Assembly (NCBI RefSeq): GCF_000588875.1
Contig: NZ_JEMV01000003.1
Location: 1-64,000, forward strand
Source of the DNA: Sphingobium sp. Ant17
Lineage (GTDB): Bacteria > Pseudomonadota > Alphaproteobacteria > Sphingomonadales > Sphingomonadaceae
Direction: 5' to 3'
DNA: 64,000 bases
This document shows, in pieces, positions 17,669 through 25,393 of the stretch. How positions within the stretch are numbered: position 1 is the first letter of the stretch; every line of letters begins with the position of its first letter. The notes beneath the pieces were generated by a model. That model did not search any database and was not told the DNA's origin. It saw nothing but the letters and a program-made list of their open reading frames with translations. The position numbers and the translations under genes are program-made.

Positions 17669-17938
17669 TTACTGCTGGTCTTCGACCGCGTCTTCAGCCT
17701 CATCGCCCGCTTCGCGCGTGGCGTCGGCGCGATTTTCGAGCGCGTCGGCGGCATTTTCAGCGGCGGCTTCGGCATTGCCGGTCAGGTTGTCAGCCATGGC
17801 TTCCATATTGTCAGCCTGGTTGTCGAGGGCGTCCGCCTGATTTTCGTAAGCATTCTCGACCTGGTTTTCCTTAGCGGAATCGCACGCTGCGAGCGCGACA
17901 AGGCTGGCGAGGCCAAGGACTTTGACGAAGGTTTTCAC
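17669..17938 (-). CDS. Small coiled-coil lipoprotein
   Basis: An 89-residue protein with a lipoprotein signal peptide: basic MKTFVKV, hydrophobic core, and lipobox VALAAC with Cys19 as the lipidation site. The mature part is almost entirely Asn, Ala, Asp, Glu and Gln in repeating units such as ENQADALDNQADNM and AADALENRADATREAG, predicting a continuous acidic helix or coiled coil. No aromatic residue occurs in the mature chain. It resembles small helical envelope lipoproteins that tether or space the outer membrane, but I cannot assign a family. Its own terminator follows, and a possible stress-sigma promoter lies about 90 bases upstream. Confidence 0.75.
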   Translation of the reverse strand: MKTFVKVLGLASLVALAACDSAKENQVENAYENQADALDNQADNMEAMADNLTGNAEAAAENAADALENRADATREAGDEAEDAVEDQQ

Positions 17939-18026
17939 GGCGTTTTTCTCCTGTTGCGCCCCCTGGGGCTACCTACTGCGCAAGGCTTCCAGGCCGCACG
18001 TGCAGCCTTCAGCCCTGACCGCGATC

Positions 18027-18051
18027 AACCGGTCGCAACGGCGATGGTTCC
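18027..18051 (-). promoter_or_regulatory. Candidate EcfG-type (general stress response) promoter
   Basis: On the minus strand GGAAC (18051 down to 18047) is followed after 16 bases by GGTT (18030 to 18027). The alphaproteobacterial EcfG consensus is GGAAC-N16/17-CGTT, so one base differs. A start near 18020 would leave about 80 bases of leader before the lipoprotein ATG at 17938. Motif match only. Confidence 0.35.
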
Positions 18052-18081
18052 CGTCGCCGTCTCGCTTCGTCGCATAAACGA

Positions 18082-18525
18082 CTATTTTTTGAGGGAATCG
18101 CGGATTTCGCGGAGAAGCATGATGTCTTCCGGCGTCGGTGCCGGTGCGGCCGGCGCGGCTTCCGCCTCTTGCTTTGCCGTCAACCGGTTGACCAACCTGA
18201 CCAGCAGGAAGATGATGAAGGCGAGGATCAGAAAGTTAACCAAAACGGTCAGAAATTCACCCCAGCCAAACATGGCAACGCCCGCCTTCTTCAGGTCGGC
18301 ATAGCTGAGCGGGTTGCCTTGATAACCGGGGGGCAAGTCACCCAGGCGAATGAAATAACGCGAAAAGTCCGCACCACCGAAAATATAGCCGACAACCGGC
18401 ATGATCAGATCATCGGTCAACGACTTGGTGATGGTCGCGAACGCGCCGCCGATGATGACGCCGACCGCCAGATCCATCACATTGCCACGATTGATGAAAG
18501 TCTTGAATTCCGAAAGCAGCCCCAT
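18082..18525 (-). CDS. mscL: Large-conductance mechanosensitive channel MscL
   Basis: MscL opens in the inner membrane under extreme turgor to release solutes. The 147-residue product has the amphipathic start ([20 protein letters not shown]), the first helix lining the pore ([23 protein letters not shown]), a periplasmic loop, and the second helix ([19 protein letters not shown]) ending in the charged RLVNRL cluster. The C-terminal bundle ([18 protein letters not shown]) is present. The Ala/Pro-rich linker before it is a little longer than in E. coli. It is divergent from lemA. Confidence 0.95.
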   Translation of the reverse strand: MGLLSEFKTFINRGNVMDLAVGVIIGGAFATITKSLTDDLIMPVVGYIFGGADFSRYFIRLGDLPPGYQGNPLSYADLKKAGVAMFGWGEFLTVLVNFLILAFIIFLLVRLVNRLTAKQEAEAAPAAPAPTPEDIMLLREIRDSLKK

Positions 18526-18628
18526 GGTTTAAACCCTTTTACCATCTGCGATAATATCTGCATGGCCCGTTGCGCCGATCAGTTCAACGCCCTATTTCCA
18601 GCATCGAAACAATCGCCAAGGATGTCCT

Positions 18629-19231
18629 ATGACGCGCCTGCGCCGCTTCTCCGCATTTCTGTTGCCGCTCTTCGGAGCGTTTGCCCTGTCCGCTTGCGGC
18701 ATCAACAGCGTCCCGACTGCCGAAGAGGAGGCGAAGGCCAAGTGGGCCGATGTCCAGGCGCAATATCAGCGTCGTTCCAACATGGTCGGCAATCTCGTCG
18801 CGACGGTCAAGGCGGCGGGCAAGCAGGAGCAGGATACGCTGGTCCGGGTGACCGAGGCCCGTGCGAAGGCGACATCGGTACAGGTCAATGCCGAAGACCT
18901 GTCCGATCCCGCCAAGGTCGCGCAGTTCCAGGCCGCGCAAGCGCAGTTGAGCCAGGGGCTGGGCCGCCTGCTCGCCTCGGTCGAAGCCTATCCCGACCTT
19001 AAGGCGAACGAGAATTTCCTCCAGCTGCAGTCGCAGTTGGAAGGCACCGAGAACCGCATCGCCGTCGCCATCCGCGATTATAATGGCGCGGTGCAGGCCT
19101 ATAATACCCGCATCCGCACCTTCCCCGATGCGATCGGAGCCAAGATCATCCACGGTGCCAAGCCCATGACCCCGTTCCAGGCCACCACCCCCGGCGCGGA
19201 AGAAGCCCCGACGGTCGATTTCGGTAGTTGA
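18629..19231 (+). CDS. lemA: LemA family lipoprotein
   Basis: A 200-residue protein with a lipoprotein signal (FGAFALSAC, Cys at about residue 23). The mature protein is a helical bundle with the LemA family marks: WADVQAQYQRRSNMVGNLVA near the N-terminus, then KANENFLQLQSQLEGTENRI and RDYNGAVQAYNTRIRTFP. Function of the family is not established; it commonly neighbours TPM-domain genes, as here. The stop at 19231 is next to the following TPM-domain gene, so the run lemA-TPM-TPM-Nudix looks like one operon. Confidence 0.9.
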   Translation: MTRLRRFSAFLLPLFGAFALSACGINSVPTAEEEAKAKWADVQAQYQRRSNMVGNLVATVKAAGKQEQDTLVRVTEARAKATSVQVNAEDLSDPAKVAQFQAAQAQLSQGLGRLLASVEAYPDLKANENFLQLQSQLEGTENRIAVAIRDYNGAVQAYNTRIRTFPDAIGAKIIHGAKPMTPFQATTPGAEEAPTVDFGS

Positions 19232-19242
19232 GCATCGGAACC

Positions 19243-20133
19243 ATGCTCTCCTTTCCGTTCGGCCTGAGCCTGTCGAATGCCCCTTCCCTTCGTTGGAGAA
19301 GAGGCTCGACAGACCTACTCCGCACCGCAGTCTCCGGCGTATTTCTCCTACTTCTCCTCGTCCTCGCCTCGACGGCGTGGGCGCAGGATTTTCCGAAGTT
19401 CGATGACAAGGGCGTGGTCGATGCGGCCAACCTGCTCGATCCGGCGCAGGAACAGGCGCTCAGCCAGACGCTGATCGCGCAGAAGCAGGCCAGCGGGCGA
19501 TCGCTGGTGGTCGCGACCATCCCCGATCTGCAAGGCTATGACATTGCCGACTATGGCTATCGGCTCGGCCGGGCGTGGGGCATTGGCGACAAGGAAAGCA
19601 ATGGCGCGTTGCTGATCATTGCGCCCAATGATCGCAAGGTGCGGATCGAGGTCGGCTATGGCCTGGAAGGCATACTGACCGACGCGCTTTCCTCGCAGAT
19701 CATCCGTAATGCGATAACACCGCGCTTCAAGGCGGGCGACATGCCAGGTGGCATCGCGGCGGGCGTGGATCAGATTACCACGTTGCTCGCCCTGCCACCC
19801 GAAGAAGCCAAGGCCCGTGCTGCGGCCGCAGAAACCGAAGCGCGCTCAGCCGATCGTGGCGGCAGCGCGATATTGGGCTTGTGGCCGATTGCGTTCATCA
19901 TCCTCTTCATCGCCATGCGGCTTATGTCGCGCGGCAGTGGCGGTGGCGGCGGGAAGCGCTACCGCCGGGGCGGTAGCAGCATGCCGATCATCCTGTGGGG
20001 ACCGGGCGCTGGTGGGTCCGGCTGGGGATCGGGCGGCGGTTCTAGTTGGGGTGGCGGCGGCGGATTTGGCGGGGGGGGCGGCTTTTCGGGCGGCGGCAGC
20101 TTTGGCGGCGGCGGCGCGTCGGGGGGTTGGTGA
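19243..20133 (+). CDS. TPM-domain (YgcG-type) membrane protein with glycine-rich tail
   Basis: About 296 residues: a signal peptide with hydrophobic core VFLLLLLVLASTAWAQ, a TPM domain beginning FPKFDDKGVVDAANLLDPAQ and containing RIEVGYGLEGILTDALSSQI, a membrane helix (GLWPIAFIILFIAMRLM), and a tail made almost only of Gly, Ser and Phe. The first 25 residues before the hydrophobic core are partly encoded by a dispersed repeat (FPFGLSLSNA). I start at the ATG at 19243; a TTG at 19228 overlapping the lemA stop is the alternative. The family is linked to envelope or photosystem maintenance in other organisms; role here unknown. Confidence 0.85.
   Translation: MLSFPFGLSLSNAPSLRWRRGSTDLLRTAVSGVFLLLLLVLASTAWAQDFPKFDDKGVVDAANLLDPAQEQALSQTLIAQKQASGRSLVVATIPDLQGYDIADYGYRLGRAWGIGDKESNGALLIIAPNDRKVRIEVGYGLEGILTDALSSQIIRNAITPRFKAGDMPGGIAAGVDQITTLLALPPEEAKARAAAAETEARSADRGGSAILGLWPIAFIILFIAMRLMSRGSGGGGGKRYRRGGSSMPIILWGPGAGGSGWGSGGGSSWGGGGGFGGGGGFSGGGSFGGGGASGGW
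19255..19315 (+). repeat. Dispersed repeat of the FGLSLS type inside the TPM gene
   Basis: The core CCGTTCGGCCTGAGCCTGTC followed by GAA (19255-19277) matches a widespread sphingomonad intergenic repeat which, when read through, gives the peptide PFGLSLS. A degenerate inverted arm (GAGGCTCGACAGA) follows at about 19301-19313. It lies within the signal-peptide region of the TPM-domain gene. Confidence 0.7.
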
Positions 20134-20810
20134 TGCAGCTTAATCTCACACAGGCAGACCATGAACTCGTCTCGGCTGCCGTAGCGGAAGCCGAAGCGCA
20201 AACGTCGGGGGAAATCGTCACGATCGTCGCGCGCCGATCGGACGCCTATCATGATGTCGGCCTGATCTGGGCCGTGGCGGCGGTGTTCCTGACGCTGGGT
20301 TGGTTTGCGACTTTCCCCGACCATCTGCGCGATCTGTCCGCCATGCTGTTGCGCGACTGGGATCATGAGGTCGCCGACTGGAAATTGCTGACCGTGCTGT
20401 TGGGCGACCTGTTACTCAATTTCCTGGTCATCCGTTATCTGCTGGCAATCCCGGCGCTCAGGATATTGGCTACGCCGCGCGCCACCAAGGCGCGCCGGGT
20501 ACGTCGCCGCGCCATCCTGCTGTTTCGATCGGCGGTCGAGGCGCGCACCCATGGCCGCACCGGCGTTCTCCTCTATCTCTCGCTCGACGAACATCGCGCC
20601 GAATTGGTGGCGGACCGCGCCATCAACGACAAGGTCGCGCCCGAAGCCTGGGGCGAGGCGATGGCGGCGCTGATCGAGGCGATCCGCGACGGTCGCCCCG
20701 GCGAGGGGCTGGCGGCCGAAGTGCGACAGGTCGGCGCGATATTGGCGACGCATTTCCCGCGCGCGCAGGATGATATCAACGAATTGCCCGACAGGCTGAT
20801 CGAATTATGA
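20133..20810 (+). CDS. Second TPM-domain membrane protein
   Basis: A 225-residue protein whose start overlaps the previous stop by one base (TGATG). A short TPM-like N-terminus (VAEAEAQTSGEIVTIVARRS) leads into two membrane helices (LIWAVAAVFLTLGWFATF and LTVLLGDLLLNFLVIRYLLA), after which a TPM-type core continues (TGVLLYLSLDEHRAELVADR, DKVAPEAWGEAMAAL). The domain is thus split by membrane segments, a known arrangement in proteins partnering YgcG-like proteins. It probably acts with the preceding protein at the inner membrane. Confidence 0.85.
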   Translation: MQLNLTQADHELVSAAVAEAEAQTSGEIVTIVARRSDAYHDVGLIWAVAAVFLTLGWFATFPDHLRDLSAMLLRDWDHEVADWKLLTVLLGDLLLNFLVIRYLLAIPALRILATPRATKARRVRRRAILLFRSAVEARTHGRTGVLLYLSLDEHRAELVADRAINDKVAPEAWGEAMAALIEAIRDGRPGEGLAAEVRQVGAILATHFPRAQDDINELPDRLIEL

Positions 20811-21337
20811 CCGACCCGGATCGCGACGCGCCCGAAGAACTGATGTGGCAAGGCCGCTTCATCACCGCCAAAAAGCGGGGCAAATGGGAATATGTCGGCC
20901 GAGCGCGGGGCATCCAGGCCGCCGTGATCCTGGCCATCGATGACGGCCATATTCTGCTGGTCGATCAATATCGCGTGCCCTTGGGGCGGCGCTGCATCGA
21001 ACTGCCCGCAGGCCTGGTCGGCGACGAGGCGGCGGGCGAAGACCCCAGCATCGCCGCCGCGCGGGAGTTGGAGGAAGAGACGGGCTACCGCCCTGCCCGG
21101 CTCACTTCGCTCGGCCAGTTTTTCAGCTCACCCGGCATGGTGTCGGAGAGCTTCACCCTGTTTCGCGCGCATGATCTGGAGAAGACCGGCGAAGGCGGCG
21201 GCGTGGAGGGCGAAGACATCATCGTTCACCGCATTCCCCTTACCACCCTGCCCGACCAGGTCGCGGCATGGCGCGCGCAGGGCTATGCGATGGACGTCAA
21301 GCTGCTCCTGTTGCTGGGCGCGGGGATGATGGCTTAA
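20807..21337 (+). CDS. Nudix hydrolase, ADP-ribose pyrophosphatase type
   Basis: A 176-residue Nudix enzyme. The Nudix box is in AAGEDPSIAAARELEEETGY (about residues 73-92), giving the REXXEEXGY core that binds Mg. The upstream QYRVPLGRRCIELPAG is typical of the ADP-ribose/NDP-sugar pyrophosphatase group. It likely hydrolyses ADP-ribose or a related nucleoside diphosphate derivative in the cytoplasm. Its ATG overlaps the preceding stop by four bases, so it is the last gene of the lemA operon. Confidence 0.88.
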   Translation: MTDPDRDAPEELMWQGRFITAKKRGKWEYVGRARGIQAAVILAIDDGHILLVDQYRVPLGRRCIELPAGLVGDEAAGEDPSIAAARELEEETGYRPARLTSLGQFFSSPGMVSESFTLFRAHDLEKTGEGGGVEGEDIIVHRIPLTTLPDQVAAWRAQGYAMDVKLLLLLGAGMMA

Positions 21338-21792
21338 GCCACCCGATACCAGTCCGCCACGCGCTCCAGGGCGAGGGTCAGCACCAGCTTGCCGGCGCGG
21401 CTTGGCCAGCCCAGCGCTTTTTCGGCGGCGACGAGGCCTTCGCCTGCACAGACTACACGCCATAATATGTCGGCGAGGCCAGGCCCGGCGGCCGTGATCG
21501 CGCTGTCGAACCGTTCGCGCGCCGATAGCTGCGCGCCGGTCGGGTCAGGCGTTCGCGCCGGTCCACGCCGCCCGCCCTCGCGCGGGGCGGCGTCCCAGCA
21601 CATCGTTACCCGCGCGCCGAGACCCGCTTTCTCCCAGTCGCCGCGCAGCCTCTCTCCCGCTAGATATTGACGCTCGCTGACGTGCCCGCGCGCATGCAGC
21701 CAGGCGAGCGGCGATTCGCCGAGATTGACCATCACCCGCTGCGCCCGGCCATCGGGGTCTTCGATCGTCTGTTCGATATGCGTCGCGGCCAT
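21334..21792 (-). CDS. DUF6456-type protein
   Basis: A 152-residue protein starting at 21792, chosen because AGGAGG lies five bases upstream of that ATG; a longer frame to 21867 has no such site. The C-terminal half (SARERFDSAITAAGPGLADILWRVVCAGEGL, EKALGWPSRAGKLVL, ERVADWY) matches the alphaproteobacterial DUF6456 pattern, which looks like a helical DNA-binding-type domain. The N-terminal part (VMVNLGESPLAWLHARG) is also characteristic. Role unknown. It is convergent with the Nudix gene, sharing four bases at the stops. Confidence 0.75.
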   Translation of the reverse strand: MAATHIEQTIEDPDGRAQRVMVNLGESPLAWLHARGHVSERQYLAGERLRGDWEKAGLGARVTMCWDAAPREGGRRGPARTPDPTGAQLSARERFDSAITAAGPGLADILWRVVCAGEGLVAAEKALGWPSRAGKLVLTLALERVADWYRVA

Positions 21793-21890
21793 CACCACCT
21801 CCTGCTGACAAGAATCGCAAATGCAGCCCTTGCCATGGAGGATCATTTGTAGGAAAGAGAAAACCAAATAGGTTATTATAGAGGCATGGG

Positions 21891-22454
21891 ATGATCACCC
21901 GCATCCGCGAAGTCCGCAAGGCGCAGGGGCTGACGCTCGAACAGGTCGGCGCGCTGTGCGATCCGCCGACCACGGCCCAGACGATCGGGCGACTGGAAAC
22001 CGGCACGCGCACCGTATCGGTCAAATGGCTCAACCGCATCGCGCTGGCGCTGGGCGTCACCACGTCCGAACTGGTCGCGCTGCCAGGGCAAGCCGAAGTG
22101 CCGGTCGCCGCGCTGCTCGGCCCCGATGGTGTGCGCGCGCCGACCCGGCCGCTCGCCTTCCCCTCGCCCGCGCCCAGCGACGGCATGGTGGGGGTCCATG
22201 TCAGCGCCAGCATCGGCGATTATCGCAGCGGCGATGCGATCTGGTGCCGCTGCATCGGACCCGAAGAATTTGCCAGCGCACTTAACCGCGACATCCTCTT
22301 CCCCCGCCCTGCCGGGCGCTTCCTGTTCGGCCGCCTGATCGGGCGGGAGGGCGACCGGCTGCAACTGCTGCCATTGGGATCAGGCGCGCGGCAATTGGTG
22401 TTGACCGATCCGCCATGGGCCGCAGTCGCGGTGCAACTCGTCCGGCGGCTCTAG
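21891..22454 (+). CDS. XRE-family transcriptional regulator
   Basis: A 187-residue protein with an N-terminal helix-turn-helix: IREVRKAQGLTLEQVGALCD, TAQTIGRLETGTRTVSVKWL and IALALGVTTSELV (residues about 4-62). The C-terminal part is not a LexA-type peptidase: there is no visible Ser/Lys pair in the usual context, and it probably serves as a sensing or oligomerisation domain. It is divergent from the DUF6456 gene with about 100 bases between them, so it may control itself and that neighbour. Target unknown. Confidence 0.82.
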   Translation: MITRIREVRKAQGLTLEQVGALCDPPTTAQTIGRLETGTRTVSVKWLNRIALALGVTTSELVALPGQAEVPVAALLGPDGVRAPTRPLAFPSPAPSDGMVGVHVSASIGDYRSGDAIWCRCIGPEEFASALNRDILFPRPAGRFLFGRLIGREGDRLQLLPLGSGARQLVLTDPPWAAVAVQLVRRL

Positions 22455-22513
22455 CCAAAGGCAAACGCGCCTCTTAACCCGATGGCAAAGGCTGATCCGC
22501 GAAAGACAAGACC

Positions 22514-23686
22514 ATGACGCTTAACGTCCTTACGCTATCGACTCTCTTTCCCGATATCAGCCGCCCCAATTTCGGTGTGTTCGTGGAACGGCAGGCGCGC
22601 GAACTGGCCAGCCGCGCGGAGGCCAATGTCACGGTGGTGGCGCCGGTCGGCCTGCCGCCATGGCCGCTCTCGCTCAGTGCCCGTTACGCCCCGCTGCGCG
22701 CGCTGCCGCGCAAGGAACGCTGGCGCGAACTGACCGTCTATCGCCCGACCTTTCCGATCATCCCCAAATTCGGGGGACGCACCAACGTCATCACCATGAC
22801 GCGCGCGATCCTGCCGCTGGTTCGCCGCCTGCATGCGCAAACCCCGTTCGATGTGATCGATGCCAGCTTCTTCTTCCCCGATGGCCCGGTGGCGCAGCGG
22901 CTGTCCAAGGCGCTCGGCATTCCCTATTCGATCAAGGCGCGCGGTGCCGACATCCATTATTGGGGGACGCAGCGCAGCACGCGCAAGATGGTGCGCGAGG
23001 CGGGCGACCATGCCGCCGGCCTGCTCGCCGTATCCGACGCAATGCGCCGGTCGATGGCGCGGATGGGTATGGATGCGGACAAGATCCAGGTCCATTATAC
23101 CGGGGTCGATCTCGACACATTCGAGCTGTCCGATCGCGCGGCGGCGAAAGAAGCGCTGGATTTCAGCGGGCCGGTGGTGCTGTGCGTCGGTGCGTTGATC
23201 CCGCGCAAGGGGCAGGAACTGCTCGTCCGGGCGCTGCCTGCGCTGCCCGACGTCACGCTGCTGCTCGCGGGTCAGGGCCAATATCGGCGGACGCTCGAAA
23301 ACCTGGCGTTGGAATTGGGCGTCGAACGCCGCGTCGGTTTCCTGGGCTCCGTGCCGCATCACAAACTGCCGCGGATCTTCGCGGCTGCTGACGTGATGGC
23401 ACTCCCCTCCGCTTCCGAAGGCCTCGCCAACGCCTGGGTCGAGGCGCTTGCCTGCGGCACGCCGATCATCATCAGCGATGTGGGCGGCGCACGCGAATTG
23501 CTCGACCGGCCCGAAGCCGGGCAGATCGTCGATCGCGATCCGCAAGCCATAGCGGGGGCCATCCGCGCCATCCTCGATGATCCGCCTTCGCCCGAAAAGG
23601 TACGCGAAGCCGCGCTGCGCTTCACCTGGGCGGCCAATGGCGACGCGCTGCTGGCGCATCTTCAGGGGATCGCCGCCTCCGCCTGA
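22514..23686 (+). CDS. GT4-family glycosyltransferase
   Basis: A 390-residue GT-B glycosyltransferase. The N-terminal Rossmann domain starts NVLTLSTLFPDISRPNFGVF; the C-terminal domain has LLLAGQGQYRRTLENLALEL, then the donor-binding region SASEGLANAWVEALACGTPI with the conserved glutamates, then DVGGARELL. Enzymes of this shape transfer a sugar from a nucleotide donor onto polysaccharide or lipid-linked acceptors. No other polysaccharide gene is adjacent, so the acceptor is unknown. Its last 25 bases overlap the end of the converging oxidoreductase gene. Confidence 0.88.
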   Translation: MTLNVLTLSTLFPDISRPNFGVFVERQARELASRAEANVTVVAPVGLPPWPLSLSARYAPLRALPRKERWRELTVYRPTFPIIPKFGGRTNVITMTRAILPLVRRLHAQTPFDVIDASFFFPDGPVAQRLSKALGIPYSIKARGADIHYWGTQRSTRKMVREAGDHAAGLLAVSDAMRRSMARMGMDADKIQVHYTGVDLDTFELSDRAAAKEALDFSGPVVLCVGALIPRKGQELLVRALPALPDVTLLLAGQGQYRRTLENLALELGVERRVGFLGSVPHHKLPRIFAAADVMALPSASEGLANAWVEALACGTPIIISDVGGARELLDRPEAGQIVDRDPQAIAGAIRAILDDPPSPEKVREAALRFTWAANGDALLAHLQGIAASA

Positions 23687-25311
23687 CCCGCGATCGGCAA
23701 CAGCCGCGCCCGGCCATCGGACGTGGCGAAGCGCCCGCCATCGAACGGCACCTCGCCCCAGCGCCATGGCGTCAGTTCGGCATAGGCCGGGTTGGAAATC
23801 GGCGCATGGCGGCGCAGGTTGAGCAGCCGCCTGCAATCATTGCGATAGGCGGTCAGCCGCCCATGTTCACGGTAGATATCGGCGGGCTGTTCATAATGGA
23901 AGGCATCGCCCCAGCCCATCGCCTGCGCCACGCGCGTGAGCATCCACCAGTCGGGCCGCGCCTCTCCGGGCAGGTCGAACACGCGCCGCTGGCGGCTGAC
24001 CAGTCGATCGAGCCCCGTCACCGTGCCGTCCTTTTCGATCCAGGCGGCCGAGGGCAGCAATATGGTCCAGTCCTCCTCGGCTTCCTCGACGCGGTCCGTC
24101 GATCGGATCGACAGCGGCACCACCGCCCGCGCCGCGCGCAGCCAGTCGGCTGCCCCATCATCCGCGCCGATACTCCATAGCGCCCGCACATGCCCGTCGC
24201 GCATGGCATCAAGCAGCGCGTCGTCCTCCAGCCCCGGTCGTTCGGCCAATTGCCGCGCGCCCCAGAAACGCGCGACACTGGCCCGCATTGGTTCGGCGAA
24301 ATCGCCATGCGCAGCCAGTTCATCGACGTGGCAACTCACTTCGCGCGCGCCCATGCCATTTGACCCCGAAGGTAGGGCAAAGGGGCTGGCACCCGGTCGC
24401 CCGATCCGCCCCGTGAGCAGATGCACGTTGATCGCGGCCGCCGCAACATCTGCGCCCGCGGTCTCCCCGAACATAGTCACCAGTCGATCGACCGGTCCCA
24501 TCGCGTCATAGAAGTCCCGCACCTCACCCGGCTCGATTCCACAGGCCCGCGCCACCGACCATAGATCATGGCCTGGTGCCAACCGCTCCCGAAACCGATC
24601 CGGCAGGGTTACATGCGCCGCGACGAAATCTGTGTCGATCAGCCCACTGTCGATGATATGCAGCAACCACCCCGCCAGCAATCGCGCCACGCTCCCCCCG
24701 CGCACTGGCAGTTGCAAATCGGCCTCGATCCCCTCGTCCGCGCCCAGCATCACCAACCGCGTGCCCCGCGTCGCACGGGCATCGCGCACCCGTTCCAGCA
24801 ACAGCGGATGTCCCAGCAAGGACGCCGGATCGACGATCAGGATTATGTCAGCGCGGTCGATATCCTCCAGCGCGGCGGGCATGACATCTTCGCCATAGGC
24901 AGCGCGCTGCACTCCGCCGATAGCACCGCGCCACGGCGCATGGATATGGGCTGATCCGAGGAAGCCCTTCATCAGCTTGTTGGCGACATAATAATCCTCG
25001 GTCAGCAAGCCACCGCCGACATGCAGTGCGACGCTGCCTGGTCCATGACGCGCCTGCACAGCGGCCAGACGTCGCGCAACCTGCGCTATGGCCTTGTCCC
25101 AGCTCGCCTGTCTGCCTTCGATCAGTGGGTGCAGCAGCCGTCCGTCCAGCTCTGCCATCGCCGTCAATGCATCTGCGCCTTCACACAGCCGCCCGGCATT
25201 GGCAGGATGGGCCTTGTCGCCCTCAATCCGCAGGTCGCGCTGCGCCCCGGTCATTGCTCGCACACCGCATCCCATGCTGCACTGGCCGCACAGGCTTCTA
25301 ACGATCGCCAT
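23662..25311 (-). CDS. Short, eroded molybdopterin oxidoreductase (NasA/NapA-like)
   Basis: A 549-residue relative of assimilatory nitrate reductase. The N-terminal [4Fe-4S] cysteines are kept (C8, C11, C15, C43), and LLTEDYYVANKLMKGFLGSA and SNGMGAREV are family signatures. Three things differ from an active NasA. The protein stops after SDGRARLLPI, so the C-terminal molybdopterin-dinucleotide-binding domain (over 100 residues) is missing. The Mo-ligand cysteine normally in RLCMSS aligns with W127 in HAPWRGAIGG. The lysine after the fourth cluster cysteine is absent (GRLCEGAD). The frame is clean and no nitrate genes are nearby, so a changed function or a partner-supplied domain is likelier than nitrate reduction. 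Confidence 0.8.
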   Translation of the reverse strand: MAIVRSLCGQCSMGCGVRAMTGAQRDLRIEGDKAHPANAGRLCEGADALTAMAELDGRLLHPLIEGRQASWDKAIAQVARRLAAVQARHGPGSVALHVGGGLLTEDYYVANKLMKGFLGSAHIHAPWRGAIGGVQRAAYGEDVMPAALEDIDRADIILIVDPASLLGHPLLLERVRDARATRGTRLVMLGADEGIEADLQLPVRGGSVARLLAGWLLHIIDSGLIDTDFVAAHVTLPDRFRERLAPGHDLWSVARACGIEPGEVRDFYDAMGPVDRLVTMFGETAGADVAAAAINVHLLTGRIGRPGASPFALPSGSNGMGAREVSCHVDELAAHGDFAEPMRASVARFWGARQLAERPGLEDDALLDAMRDGHVRALWSIGADDGAADWLRAARAVVPLSIRSTDRVEEAEEDWTILLPSAAWIEKDGTVTGLDRLVSRQRRVFDLPGEARPDWWMLTRVAQAMGWGDAFHYEQPADIYREHGRLTAYRNDCRRLLNLRRHAPISNPAYAELTPWRWGEVPFDGGRFATSDGRARLLPIAGQAEAAIP

Positions 25312-25393
25312 ATTAGCGTGGATTTCGGTTGCGAACGCTCATGCGCGGCCTCCTAACCGATCGCGCTGCCCGACAAAAGCAGTCCCCATAAAC

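Noticed and set aside
25312-25393. Possible missing C-terminal or upstream part of the molybdopterin oxidoreductase caused by a frame error
   Set aside because: The DNA after its stop is the coding region of a clearly conserved glycosyltransferase on the other strand, and no frame there shows a cofactor-binding domain, so the short form is not explained by one indel.
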